The position numbers and the translations under genes were made by a program. The notes beneath the pieces were generated by a model. That model saw only the letters and a list, made by a program, of their open reading frames with translations. It was not told where the DNA came from and did no database searches. Shown in pieces: positions 11,341 through 22,440 of a DNA stretch of 64,000 bases. The first letter of the stretch is position 1. Each line of letters begins with the position of its first letter. The DNA is from Struthio camelus (Eukaryota > Chordata > Aves > Struthioniformes > Struthionidae). The DNA lies in assembly GCF_040807025.1 (NCBI RefSeq), contig NC_090944.1, positions 124,053,738 to 124,117,737 on the forward strand, given 5' to 3'.

Positions 11341-11960
11341 CCATTGCGGTTGTCACCAGCGCCGCTTTGGATGCGGTCTGGGGTGGGGGGTGAGGACCAA
11401 CCCGGCTTTAAACAAGAGCAGCGGCAGCGGGATTTCCCCCCGCTTCAAAAACGCTATTTGGTAACTCGGATGGCAGCATCCCTGCGTTCAGAGCGGGCTG
11501 GATGCAAGCGGGCGGCAGGGATGGAGGCGTTTGCCGTACCCCTAACGCCCTCACTGAAGGCCCCGAAGGGGAAAACCCTTCCCGGCAGCTGGAAGGTAGG
11601 GGTGGGCGCGGGGTCTGCCGCTCGGCCCGCCGCTCTCCCGCCTCCGCTCCAACGCGGCCCCCTTTTAAGTAGTCGGCGCGTTCTTCCATTTAATTGGGGG
11701 GTTTAATCCATTAACGCTGCAGCTGATGTGATTTGTGATACGCTCACGAGACGGTGAGGCGGAGGGATTACCGCTCTCTTCAGAGCAGGATTTGGCGCGT
11801 CACCCTGCCCGGATGATGGGGCTGAAGGGGCCGCGGCGGGGCCCGGCGGGAGGAGCGGCGAGCCGAGCTCTCGCGGCAGGTTCTCCGGGGGCTGCTCAGC
11901 AGGCTCAGCTAATCTGCGCTCGGGTTATTATCCCCTGCGCCCGGGTGCAAAGGAAAATAA
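11341..11960. promoter_or_regulatory. CpG island, right half, with E2F-like and homeodomain motifs
   Basis: I count about 46 CpGs in 11461-11940. TTTGGCGC at 11791-11798 matches the E2F consensus. An AT-rich insert at about 11688-11717 carries TTAAT and TAATCC homeodomain-type cores. A possible splice donor (AAG|GTAGGG, near 11596) is present, but no exon can be supported. The mix of CpG density with homeodomain motifs is typical of developmental regulatory islands. This is inference, and the transcription direction is unknown. Confidence 0.6.
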
Positions 11961-14430
11961 GTAGCTTTCAATCTTATGACCCGTCTACCCATGGGGAGTT
12001 CATCTGAGCTCAAACGGGATTTGCCGAAATAGGCGGCGCTCCTGATGCCAGTTGCTGGCTGGGTCTCCTGGGGGTGTTGGTGCGTGTGGAGCAGGGGTGA
12101 CGGGAGAGCATGCTGGCGGTTGTGTGGGACGGGCATGCAGAGGGCCAGGCTGTGCCCTTCCCACCAGCGGTCCCATAAACCTCCTGGGACTGGCGCAGGA
12201 GCCCTGGGCTGGCCCTGCTTTCCTGGCTGTTCCCAGCACCTTTCTGAGAGGCCCACAAGCTGCTTGCTCCAGTGGGTTTTACAGACCATGTTCTTCTCAT
12301 GTGCTCCACCAACAGCATCTTTTCCAGTTTTTCCCAGTAGCATGCTGGTGCAAGAGACTTCTCCAGGGCCTCGCGCCATCTCTGCCTGGCTTAGCTGGAG
12401 AGTCTAAGCCTCCATAACTATTACTGACCTCTGTAAAACATTTTTGGCTACAGCCCACATGAAGTATAATACTTAATTTTAATGAGTATTCAGTGCTTTG
12501 TAGAAACTTCCTATTAGTGACTTTCCACACCTGTGCCTTCCAACAAACCTGAGGCATTTGTCTGCAGGGGAGGTTCCTGGTATGATGAAATAGCAGTCAG
12601 CATGGAAGAAACTTGATCAAAAGAAATATCCAGTGCCATAGCTATCAGAAAGGGAGATGGTTTATTTGACTGAGTGTTGCACAGGAAACCAGCAAAAAGT
12701 TCCACATTGCAATCACTGTGATACCACTTCCCATCCTGGCACTGGGCTAGTCACGCAGAACAGCATCCCTCTTAATTAAAACTTGGGTGTCTAGCCTAAG
12801 ATAATTGTTTAGTCTCCTTCTGTACTCCATAGAAGGAGATAAACCCCTTCAGAGGTGATTCATTTTAACTGCCTATCTGGAAAGAATGACTTCTTGGAGG
12901 TTCTCTGGCTCTAACGAAAAAGAACATTTAGATAACCAGTATAGTTTGCATGCCTAACTCCTAGGTAACTGAAGCTAAATGAGCTGAACCTCACCCTTAG
13001 TTTCTTTTGTACTTGTTGCTTTGTTGAATTTGTGCTTTCATGCATCAAAGCCTCAGTTTCTATAGCATGAAATCTCTTCATATTCATTGTCACCCATTCT
13101 GCATGAGTGGTGGACAGAGTCAGGCCAAGCCCTGTAAAAATCACATCCCTTAATGGAAATAACCTCCCCCACCACCCCCAAACTAGCAGGGCATTTGCAA
13201 AATAAAATGGGTTAACATAGCAGGAAAAATGGAACAGGGAATGGGAAGAATGAGAAAAGTATGGCAAGAATGTGGAATGAAGACCATAGAGGTGGAAGGA
13301 GAAATTCCAGTGAAAAAATACATACATTTTTGTACCATCTGCTTATGCTAACTTAACTTTCAGGAGGGGAGGAAGGAAGATAGAGTGGGCCCTTTGGTCT
13401 CATAGGCAGGTCCTGTTCAGGCACATGTTTAATCACAGTCATAACTGCAGGTACCTATGTAGATCCCATTGACTTCAGTGACATTTAACGGCATGCTGGA
13501 AGTTAGCATTGTGCTTAAAATGCTACCCTAAGTAGGCAAACTTTCTCGAAATGTAGCCACATAGCCCAGGCCTCCCTTTAGCTTGGAGAACGTGTATTTT
13601 AAACTAATTTATCCCCAAGGGAGATTATACTTAAAACACAAGAAAGAAAGGGTTCATGAACTCAGATTCATTTTCTGAACTGTCTGAACCCAAAATTAGC
13701 TAGAGAGGTTTGCAAACCCTTGAACTTTGTAAGGCTCATCGTGCCTGAACTGAGAAGAGCAATTAGACCTTAGAAAATTAAATATACTCCCTGTTTTTCG
13801 GCTTCAGCACAGCTGGAGGGCCTGATCCTGTTCATTCCCTCTACGGCACCCACATGGCTTCACTCCCACACAAACCTCTGGCTGTAGATGTGTCTTGGAC
13901 TGTGCAGTTATCTTTCTGCATGCATTTGAGCTTCACCATAACAAATGGCAGACAAGCACAATCTACTTACCAGAAATTCATACACTGAATTATTCAGGAG
14001 GAGTTATTCTTCCCACTCTAATTTTTCATGTAAAAATGTTGCAGACTTAAGTATTTCTCTTTAGTATTTTTCTGCTACCTCAGATTTCAATCAAAATACT
14101 GTCAATGATACCTCACCCTTATCGGATGGATGGATTAGAGTCTTTCCATGGATCAGTCTTTTACCCCTCTTCTGCGGCGGCCTTGCAGTGAACGTTACAA
14201 AATGTCCCGCCAAGGAAGAAAATAAGACTACCACCAGGGTGTTAGAGAAAACAGCAGTTTTGCTCTGTTCCCTCACTAAACGCAGGGTTTGTGATCCACT
14301 TTGAAACATGCCTAGGACCCATGAACGGTGGTAAACAACAGACTGTCATTCGCTTTTCATTTGGCTGCAGGTTCAGAGGTGTATGGTGATGTACGTGTAG
14401 TAAAGCGCTTTGTGAGCAGAGCAGATGAAA
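11961..14430. other. Intergenic tract between CpG island and conserved-looking block
   Basis: No gene is seen. At about 13430-13515 there is a degenerate copy of an old interspersed repeat (listed separately). The minus-strand open frame of 138 codons at 12911-13327 has no recognisable similarity. Composition becomes AT-rich from about 12.4 kb. Confidence 0.5.
13430..13515. repeat. Old interspersed repeat of the 'CCATTGACTTCA' type
   Basis: It contains CCCATTGACTTCAGTG and, downstream, the GTGCTTAAAATGCT motif. Sequences with 'CATTGACTTCAATGG' and 'GTGCTTAAGTGCT' recur widely in bird, turtle and crocodilian DNA. I recognise the pattern but cannot assign a named family. Related fragments lie near 38100, 41980 and 55380. 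Confidence 0.45.
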
Positions 14431-15020
14431 AGATATTGTTTAAAAAAAAAGTAGAAGCATCATCATTAGCGAGAATGATATTTTCACTTTGTGTATGTTG
14501 ATGCCTGCCTAACAGTAACTAGAAAGAGAAGTGAGAATATGATGCTTCTAAAGTTTTATTTCATGTCTTGCCTACTATTTACCATGCTATATAAAGACCC
14601 AATCTGGAGCTACTTCAATGAAACTATTCAAGTGCTTAAAATTAAAATGCGTGAAAGCGTTTGCAGGTTTAGGGCCTATTTTCCTCACTTGACTGCCTCA
14701 GTCCTCCAGACAAATGCAAGCCTTGAGAAATGAGTGCCAAAGTTTTGTCCGTGACCAAAACAAAATGAAGGACTGGCATAAGGACGGGTTACTGACAGGA
14801 GCTGATAACAAGCTGACTTTGCTAATTACTGTTTTTAAAGTCCAAAGTCATTGGAAAAAATGACTAAAGTTACATTTCACACACCAACGACAAGCAAAAA
14901 GCTTACTGGAATGTCTGAGTCACCACTCAGAACACTGCTAATTACACGGAGATATATATTTTATACACTACATTGCATACAATAAACGTGCAGAGATGCT
15001 TAGAGGAGCAGAGTGGCTAT
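14430..15020. other. Candidate conserved non-coding element
   Basis: A CpG-poor, AT-rich block. It contains CATCATCATTAGCGAG, GCTAATTAC (two occurrences, near 14820 and 14937), ATTGCATA and GTTTAC cores suggesting homeodomain, C/EBP and forkhead binding. The 80-codon open frame inside (14491-14733) matches nothing known. The call rests on sequence character only; conservation was not measured. Confidence 0.35.
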
Positions 15021-15214
15021 TATTATACATGTTGTTTACCAGAAGATTTGAGGCTGGGTGAGATGACCCAGTGGGCTGCGGTTATAGTTCTGGTTTGTAG
15101 CTGATTTCGTGTGTTTGTTTTACAGAATTTGGAGCAAAGTTTGTATGTAATGATTTTCTTCCAACCTTGATTCACAGCATAGCGGACATATGGAACATGT
15201 CTAGCAAGGCTGCT

Positions 15215-15319
15215 CTACGCATGTGTGCACCTGCACGCATGTGCATACACACATATGTGTGTGTGTATATATATATATATATATACATAATATATATATT
15301 TTATATATATATATATATG
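15215..15319. repeat. Alternating purine-pyrimidine tract and (TA)n microsatellite
   Basis: From 15215 to 15288 the bases alternate purine and pyrimidine with a single break (CC at 15230-15231). The tract passes from GC/GT-type repeats into (GT)n and then (AT)n. A second TA run follows to 15318 after short interruptions. The tract could adopt Z-DNA or cruciform structure and is probably length-polymorphic. Confidence 0.85.
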
Positions 15320-15539
15320 ATGTGTCTTCTAACCTATGTTTTTATGGTGCCTGGCATGAAACCTGGCACAACTCCTAGTGCCTCAGGAGTTGCTCTAACA
15401 CAAATAGTAATTTTGCTATCTGTGTGTTTCAGCCCCTTCCGGGCAGTTTAACAGGCACACTGAGTGAAAGAAGCTGGAAACCAAAAACTGGTACAGCTTG
15501 AGCTGAAGTATTAGATGTGTTTCCATGACCTCCTAATTC

Positions 15540-15990
15540 GCATGGAGGGGCACGCAGGGCCACTGTCTCCCTGCGCGGAAGGTGCAGATTGGGCCAGCGC
15601 CAAGGGCAGCTTGGGTCTGCAACCGCGTGGCTGCCCTCGGGGCAAGGGGCCAGAGTGGGGCCCCTGCTGCGGAGGAAGGGTTCTGCACGTGTTTGCATAT
15701 GCACATATGCCTTGTCTGCTAGGTGAGCCCTCGGCTGCCCTCCTGCACGCAGGTGTCTGTCACTCAGTGCAGCAGGGACTGAAAATACCAAGGTAACCAA
15801 CAGAAGTGTGTTCAAAGGAAAGCGAAAGAAAACCTCTAAGCGCAGTTCTTCCTTTCAGAGAGGCGCCAGCAGATTTGGCTACACGAGATCTGGGGTGAAA
15901 GTCCACGCTGAAGCCCTGGCAGGCTCCTGCGCCCGGCTCCTCCGTCGTGGGGCTCTTCCTTTGCCTCTTCGAGAGGGCACCGCTCCTGCA
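15540..15990. promoter_or_regulatory. Moderate GC-rich patch, weak CpG island
   Basis: GC-rich with clustered but less dense CpGs (GCGCGG, AACCGCG, TCGGGG, CCGTCG). No start site or exon can be assigned. The 128-codon minus-strand frame at 15429-15815 looks compositional. This may be a weak or decaying island. Confidence 0.35.
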
Positions 15991-16319
15991 GGTCCTGGGT
16001 CACATCTGCCAGCCTGGGCAGATATCTTGAGTGCCCAAAAGCACCTTCAAAGGTGATCGGTACCGGCATGTAGGGTGCTGCGTGCCTCCTTGGACATCAG
16101 GTGGGCTTCCCAGGCACCCCCAGGGCCCAAAGCTCCAGGTGTGGCAGGAGCTAAGTTTCCCGTGGGGTACGTGGACTGTGATCCAGATAGCTTGGTCCAG
16201 TCTTCATGGAGAAGCGTAAGGATATCCTGTCCCCAGCTCACCTCCTGAGATGCTGGCCCTGAGGCAGTGGGCAGAGTTCAACGCTGAAGCCAGGAACAGC
16301 CCCTGTAGTGGCAAATGCT

Positions 16320-16760
16320 GATCTTACTTTTGCTGGATTACCTTTGCACCCATGTGACCGAGCTTTCTCAACAAACGACAGGGGCAATTAAGGAGCTGAG
16401 GCCTCATTAAAGGAATGGGACTTATGGCTGGCAGCTGGCATCTTGAGCATAATTACCTGATAAGCATAAGGTATGACGCTTTGGAAAAATCCAGCATGGA
16501 AAGAGTTAGGAGCTTGGCTGCATAATCCCTTTAATAAGTTGTTTTGTCATGAGCCATATCGCAAACAGGGAGGTGCGGGGGGAGCGGAGGAGGAGGGGGT
16601 GGAAGATCTCTCAGAGTCACCACCGGCCGAGGCAGGGCGAGCGCTATAATTCGTTCATCGACTGGTGACTAATGTCATTATCTCTATTTTTCCCCCCTCC
16701 TCAAGCGGTTATGTTTCGTTTGCGGTTTGACCTCCTTACTCTTCTTTTGTTCAAAACATG
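16320..16760. other. Candidate conserved non-coding element
   Basis: This block is dense in homeodomain-like cores (CAATTAAGG near 16385, CATTAA, CATAATTACC near 16449, CTTTAATAAG near 16529). It is followed by a purine-rich GGAGG stretch, then a CGCTATAATTCGTTC segment and a TGACCTCC nuclear-receptor half-site near 16728. AT-rich motif clusters and unmutated CpGs inside otherwise CpG-poor DNA suggest constraint. This is composition-based inference only. Confidence 0.4.
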
Positions 16761-17685
16761 CCCCCTTCCCTTTCCCTTCACCGCCTCCTGCCGCCTCCCT
16801 CTCTTTGTGATAGGTGCGATCTCACCCACCTCCGTGCTGCAAAACGGCTCCTAGGGCTTCTCGAGAGCTGTTGGTGCAAGGCCATGGATGGACAGGCCTA
16901 CGTGGCAGGCCGGGAGCTGAGCGGGGGTATCTGCATCTGGGAGGACGAGGGGCAATTTATGAGCTTTAGACTCAAGGCCAAAACATTTCCAGCGCAGAGG
17001 TCTTTCTCCTCTAAAACAAACCCAGCCACGCAGCAATGTCTGTAGCAATGACCTCAACCCCTCCAGCTCCACTGGGCAGGCAACCAAAATTTCCCCAGCC
17101 CACACCAGACATGTCAAGAGAGGACAAAGTTGCATTGCAGTGAAGGTTTGTGTTATTTATTCATTTATTTTATTTAACCTCCCAGGAAAATAATGCCTGC
17201 TGGATAGGTGGTTTTCTGGCCCAAACTCCAAGCAACCACCGTGGCTTTTGTGGTGGCCGAAGGATGGCATGCACACACCTTCGAGGGCAGCAAGCCCGGC
17301 CCCAGGCAGAGGCGTGGTGGTTGTTTTCTCCTGCGGGAAGGAGAGCCAGACTTTTCCTCGTGAGCTGGCAGATACCACTGGTGTCAGAGGCAGGACATGC
17401 TGACAGGGAGCCTGCGAGGCCATTTTGATGTGGGCAGGGAGCCGGGGAAGAGATCTTTGAAGAACATCTCTTTTTGATGTTAGAGGGAAGAATAACATGA
17501 CCCCGCTGATAGGAGAGATGTCAAGTATGCTGGGTTGATGAACTCACAGCAAAGACACTTAGAGCAAGTGTGGAGGGAGCGACTCGTATGACTAATCCCC
17601 TCCGTCCCGGGGGTTGTGTCTGTCTGGCCTCTAAACAAATCTGTCTGCCGTGTGGGGGTCAGACGTGAAGAAGGAGAGGACTGAG
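16761..17685. other. Intergenic tract
   Basis: No gene, RNA or clear repeat is recognised. Open frames of up to 113 codons resemble no known protein. Confidence 0.5.
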
Positions 17686-17689
17686 CAGA

Positions 17690-18120
17690 CGCCACCAGCC
17701 AATGCAGCAGGCGCCTCCTGCGCGGAGCCAGAGCCGATTTCCTAAAAAAGGCCCCGTGGCCCTCGCGCCGCTGGTGCCGTGCGTGCGCTGGGGAGGCGAG
17801 GGCCGCCTGGCTCGGCAGGGAGCGGGGACCACCTGGGCCCATGAGCTCCCGCCGCGCGCTCGGCCGGACAGTTAACGGCGCGCCGCTGGGCTGCAGGCGG
17901 TCTTTCCTCACTGACTGCCCGTGCACCTGGAGGGCTGCGCGCCAAAGCCGGCTGCGCTCCCCGGGGATGACGGGAAGCGAGGCTGGGAGGGAGCCGGCCG
18001 TCCCCGTTGCCCACCACCGCTGCCCTTGGGGAATGGCTGTGCCCGGACCAGGAGCCCGTCTCTCTCCTGTGCGCGAGGCGACCCCGGAGGGAGGTGCGGG
18101 GAGGAAGGGGTGTGCGGTGC
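17690..18120. promoter_or_regulatory. CpG island
   Basis: I count about 28 CpGs in 17701-17940 and further ones to about 18110. An AscI-type GGCGCGCC lies at 17877-17884. Overlapping long open frames on both strands (317 codons at 17480-18433 minus, 225 codons at 17908-18585 minus, 142 codons at 17841-18269 plus) are Pro/Ser/Arg/Gly-rich and have no domain I recognise, which is the usual signature of GC-rich DNA. A promoter of an unseen transcript or an orphan CpG island are both possible. Confidence 0.6.
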
Positions 18121-18644
18121 AGGTGTCTGAGCTTGCGTCACACCAAGCCGGTTCAGCTGCTGCCCTGAAGGAAAATCCTGAGCTCCTGACCTGGAAATAT
18201 GAGAGGGTGAGAGCGTTGTCAATGAACGCTGGTGAGAGCCAGCTTGCCGAGGAGGTGGGGAAGAGATGAGGAGCTGCCTCTGCACAGCCGCGGGCTGGGT
18301 GGAGGGGGCACGGGCCCCCCCTGTAGCCAGCCCGCAGTGTGTCCTGAGAAAGGAGGGGAAAATGGAGTGAGGTGCTGTTGGATCTTGACTCCCCTTTTGT
18401 TCTCCAGAGCAGGAAACAAGTGCTAGGGAGCAACTGTTCCAGAGCAGGGGGCTGGCCAGCGCTCCTCGGCTGTGGATTTTACTGTGCGCGCTGTGGCCTG
18501 AGCCCCAGACCGTGCAAAATTGGAAATAGTCAGCCTGCGGGGAGAGCTGGAGGGCATTTAGCAGAGAGTGGTCCTTGGGTAGCATCGGCCCTCCTGCAGC
18601 TGCCTAGTGCTTTCTCAATGCCTAGGAGAGCGCGGCACAGTGAT

Positions 18645-18760
18645 GACGGGAGCTGCTAATTACTGAGGGGAGCTGAAGAGACAAGCAATTAGTAACTTGT
18701 GCGGGAGCCAAACCCCATTGAACGCGTTAGGTAAGTTAGTGTCCCAGGGTGTTTGCTTTA
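18645..18760. other. Small candidate conserved element with paired homeodomain sites
   Basis: TAATTA at 18657-18662 and CAATTAG at 18686-18692 lie next to two copies of GGGAGCTG. Low CpG and core-motif spacing suggest a regulatory module, at low confidence. Confidence 0.3.
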
Positions 18761-19069
18761 GTCACCTCGGGTCTGGCTTTCTGTGGAGCCAGGGCTTTTT
18801 TTAGAACATTCATATTTTCCATTGTATGGCAGGGCTGGTGCCTGCTTATTTGCGCTACTTCTGTCCCGCAGAAGCGTCACCGTCGCCCCAAGAGGGAGAG
18901 ATGCATTCAGGCATGGGTACAAACAAGGAGGCTAGACATGACTCATCAGCACTTGTGCTTTCCAACAAAGTCCTAGAAGAACAAGGGAAAAGGGGTAGGG
19001 GGAGGGCAGCATCGGCGGGTGGCTGTTACACATGCAGGGACGTGCTAGTGTATGGAAGAGCATCTCAGC

Positions 19070-19260
19070 GGCTCGTGCGTGCACACGCACACCTCTGTTC
19101 ATGTGTACGTGTGTCCGTTCAGCCTGATCATTATGCAACATGGTCCATAGAGCTGGGAGGGTGCCTGACAGCGTTTGTTCATCTGTTTGCTGCACATGCA
19201 TACTCGAGCGATGGTCCGTGCATGTGGATTGGATGTTCGTATGCACAGTCATGCCTGCAC
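19070..19260. repeat. Degenerate GT/CA-rich microsatellite region
   Basis: It includes an uninterrupted 19-base alternating purine-pyrimidine stretch at 19074-19092 (CGTGCGTGCACACGCACAC). Scattered CATGTGTACGTGTG and GTGCATGTG pieces follow, consistent with an eroded simple repeat. Confidence 0.5.
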
Positions 19261-19834
19261 TGCTCGCTGTGCCTCTCTGCGGCAGCGCACCGTGTGTGAG
19301 CCTGCTCGTGTGGGATCACTAAGCCTTCCTGACACTCCCCAGGATGCGTTAGAGTAAGTGAGGCCCGTTTTCTCTTGGGAAAGAAACTAACGAGCTTGGA
19401 TGATATAAGAAATGACTTGAGTGTCCGCTTTAAACATAAACCGCAATTAAGCATTAAAAAAAAAAAAAAAAGAGCTTGTGGAAAACGGCTGATGCTGGGA
19501 AGCATCAGAACAGCTTGGGGAAGCCTAACTGAGCAGATTTCCCTTCCCCTACCCATATTTCCCAGGGTACAGAGCCAAGGCACAAAGGGACCATCCCCCA
19601 GCCCAGGGAGAAGCGGTCCCACCATCCTTCCTCCAAACCTGCATCATTGCCCCCTTTGTCGTCTCCCCAGAGGAGCTTTCTCTTGCAGACAGCTCACTCA
19701 TCAGGCCCGTCGGCCAGCTTAGCTCCGCACAGGTTTCATACAGGTTGGCCCTGCAGAGGTTGTGGAGCAGCCATCGCAGAGCACAGCTCCTGCCTTCCCC
19801 TCACAGCACACTCACCAGCTGCCTAACGTAGCTT

Positions 19835-19930
19835 AGTGTCAGCCCACTTTACAGATGGAAAATAGGAGGCAGAGGGAGATTTCACAACCTACCAAGACCA
19901 CACCTGACTTCATGGCAGAGCCAGAAAAAG
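19835..19930 (-). repeat. MIR-like SINE remnant
   Basis: The order CCACTTTACAGATGGAAAA, then a GGCAGAGGGAGATTT segment, then CATGGCAGAGCCAGAA follows the antisense core of MIR-type SINEs (usual form: CATTTTACAGATGAGGAAAC, GAGGTTAAG, GGCAGAGCCAGGATT). It is strongly diverged and was recognised by eye. Confidence 0.55.
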
Positions 19931-20679
19931 AGCAGAGGATGTGGCAGAGGCAGCATCATTGTGCATCCTCCACCCAGCTCTGCCAGCTGGCTTCACTGCA
20001 AAGCCAGAGACGTTTTCCTCTCTCCCCAATCTTCCCGCTTCCCAGGGGCTCTCTCGAGGTCTTCCAGACACTCACCAGCACCATTGCCACCAGCTCCATC
20101 CACATCCTGGACTGGACAGCCCACGGCTGTGCCCTTCTAGTCATGGTTCTCCGCCACACAGCTCCAGAAATTCATGCCCGTGGCCATCCCATGACATTTC
20201 ATCCCCATGCTGTGTCCCAGCCAACGTGCCTCAAGCCTGGGGCAGGCCACCGCTTGGTGATCTGTCCCTGACAAGGGCACCTGCGCTTTGTGGTGATGTC
20301 ACGCTGGGGCCAGTGACTCTGAGTTGCTGGATTGTTTTATTGCAACAGGTCAGTGCCATGAGATGGGCAAAGAGAGTAAAGGAGGTCCCTCACCGAGCTA
20401 ATGCTTACCTTTTTCTTTTAGGAAGGCATTGTTTGTATACCTAGGTTTGAACATTTCTCTCCCAACCACCATCCTAAGCTCTGAGCATTTTACTCTTCTC
20501 TTTTGGGGGGATAGGAGGGTGGGTGGTGTGAAGTCTGAGTTGGGTTGCAAAGGTCCAAATTCAGCCCTAGCAACGCAGAAGTGACCACAGCTACTGCTTC
20601 GGGAGGAATAACTAGGCCCTGGAGGTGTTTGCTGTCTGCTTTTTGGGAGGCTTGGCTTACGAGACAGGGAATAGAGCAG

Positions 20680-21030
20680 AAGCCATTAAAGACCGGCCAT
20701 TAAAGATGGTTGAGGGTGCGGAAAGAGAGGAAGACTTCAATTTGAGTAAGCGTTTAAAAAGCTTGTGACTGAAGTGGCTGTGTTTGTGAGAAGGGAAGGC
20801 AGGGGGATCTAATTTTAAAACAATGTCTGAGGGCTCATTTGAGCACTGTCACACCTCTGCCTTGTGTCAGCTACCCCACACCCTCCAATAAAAGCCTCAT
20901 TACAAAGAGGCAGAAGGAAAAAGGAATAAAAAGAGAACGGGGAAATTCTTGAGATTCTTTCCGATGGAAAAAATGTCTCCACTTATCACTCAGTGTCAAC
21001 AGCAACAGACACCTGTGTTTAAACACTGAA
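20680..21030. other. Candidate conserved non-coding element with T-box-like site
   Basis: A CpG-poor block with a near-tandem GCCATTAAAGA pair (20682-20692 and 20696-20706), a TCACACCT T-box half-site (20849-20856), AATTTTAAAAC and CCAATAAAAGCC. No coding potential is apparent. Conservation was not tested. Confidence 0.3.
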
Positions 21031-21479
21031 CAATGAGCGGCAAGCCAAAAGGTAACTTAAAGCCTTAGCTTCCACCCAGACAGGTTTCCAGGGTGACTGG
21101 GAAGAGTCAAGCTGCCCTTCACCTCTGTGTGCATACGCAAACAAGAGGGGCCAGAGCCGGAAGATCTGATTCAAACACCTCTCAATCAGTCTGACTCGTG
21201 CGTGCTGGCTGTACCTTAATAGCTCCATCCCAGTATGGATGTTTCCTGCATCTGTATTACACGCTAGAAGCCACGTGAAGGAAACGCAGAGGTGGCAAAG
21301 TTGGCAACATCCCTAAGTCAGGAAATGCCTGCAATGGGGTTGCCAGTGCAATACACTATAGTACATTCCTTAATTACATTGTCACTTGTTTCTCCCCCCT
21401 CCCCTTCCTCCCTCAGGCTCTTGCTTGACTGAGCACATGGAGTAAGCCTGAGTGCTCAGTACTTTGCTGGCCAGTCCAT

Positions 21480-21575
21480 GCGGGAAGCTCAGGAAAGAGG
21501 ATGAAGTGAATTGCCCAAACCTGTGCAATGAGTCAGTGGCAAAGTGACATCCTGCTGATTTCTGTGTCTGCACTC
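21480..21575 (-). repeat. MIR-like SINE remnant
   Basis: It contains GTGAATTGCCCAAACC, then CAATGAGTCAGTGGCAAAG, then ATCCTGCTGATTTC. This is the antisense order of the MIR core (GTGACTTGCCCAAGG, AGTCAGTGGCAGAG). Divergence is considerable. Confidence 0.55.
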
Positions 21576-22284
21576 ACTCCTGCAGGCAGCCACACTGCAC
21601 TTGGACGCAGGATATGTGATGGGTAAACACAGGAAATCTCCATGCAGAGTCATACCTATTTCCCCAAGCTCTGGGATGCTTGGAGTCTGTATGCTGGTGT
21701 AAAATGACTCTCAGTGAATGGCAGGGTTATTTGTTCTTGTGAGGAAAGTGGGTGCTGAATTTTCACCTCTCCTCGCCAGCCCACTCTATCCTGTTTGACA
21801 GTATTTCTGTATCTCACCCTGTGCTGGCACAGCACAGCCCCTCACGCTGGCATGCCTGAGCCATATGCTGGCTGTCTGCACCTCCCTTGGGAGTCTGTGA
21901 AACGCTGGACCCTTCACCTACTCACTGCTCGAGTGGCATTTCTGCATGGAGATTTCCTCGTCAACCCAGCAAAACTCCCTCTTGTCCCACTGCCCTGTCC
22001 GTCTTTCCCTTTGCTATAATCCCCAGGCCTTACTAACTGGGGACCGAGAAGACCATTGGTACACACAAAGCAGAGGCGAAGTCCTGAAGGGACCTCCCTG
22101 TGTTCCCTTTCCACCTTCTCCACCTTCTCCCAAGTTTTTGTCCGTGTACAAATACTAGAGCTTTGGGGAACAAGTCCTCCAAGTATTACAGCAGCCTTGC
22201 GTTCTCCAGGACCTGTGTAACGCGACAGTGTTGGCAGGAAGTCAACGCTGTGTGACGGGCAGGTCGGGGGAACACCTATTTCCC

Positions 22285-22440
22285 ATCCCTTGTTCTGTCA
22301 CCAATTTCCTGTGTGATCTTGAGTAATTTGATTATTTTCTCTGTAGCTTCATTTCTACCTCTGAAGAACGGAAATAATAATACTGAATCACATTTGTAAA
22401 AGTTACATAAATACGCTGCTAGATAAATGCATACAGAGAT
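22285..22440 (+). repeat. MIR-like SINE remnant
   Basis: The sense-strand order CCTGTGTGATCTTGAGTAA, then TCTGTAGCTTCATTTCTACC, then GGAAATAATAATACTG, ending in an ACATAAATAC-type tail, parallels the MIR core CTGTGTGACCTTGGGCAAG, CTCAGTTTCC, GGGATAATAATA. Confidence 0.6.

Larger units (their letters stand above)
18121..20680. other. Intergenic tract with short conserved-looking core and repeat remnants
   Basis: No gene is seen. It holds a homeodomain-motif core at about 18645-18760, a GT/CA-derived degenerate microsatellite at about 19070-19260, a poly-A run at about 19456-19471, and a MIR-like remnant at about 19835-19930. Confidence 0.5.

Noticed and set aside
11585-11605. Splice donor AAG|GTAGGG as the end of a first exon
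   Set aside because: Good donor form, but no transcript, acceptor partner or conserved frame supports it.
17480-18585. Overlapping 317- and 225-codon minus-strand frames
   Set aside because: They lie across a CpG island, overlap each other and a + strand frame, are Pro/Ser/Arg/Gly-rich and show no domain. GC-rich stop-poor DNA explains them.
19456-19471. Poly-A run as the tail of a processed pseudogene
   Set aside because: The sequence to its left matches no coding sequence I recognise and no target-site duplication is apparent.
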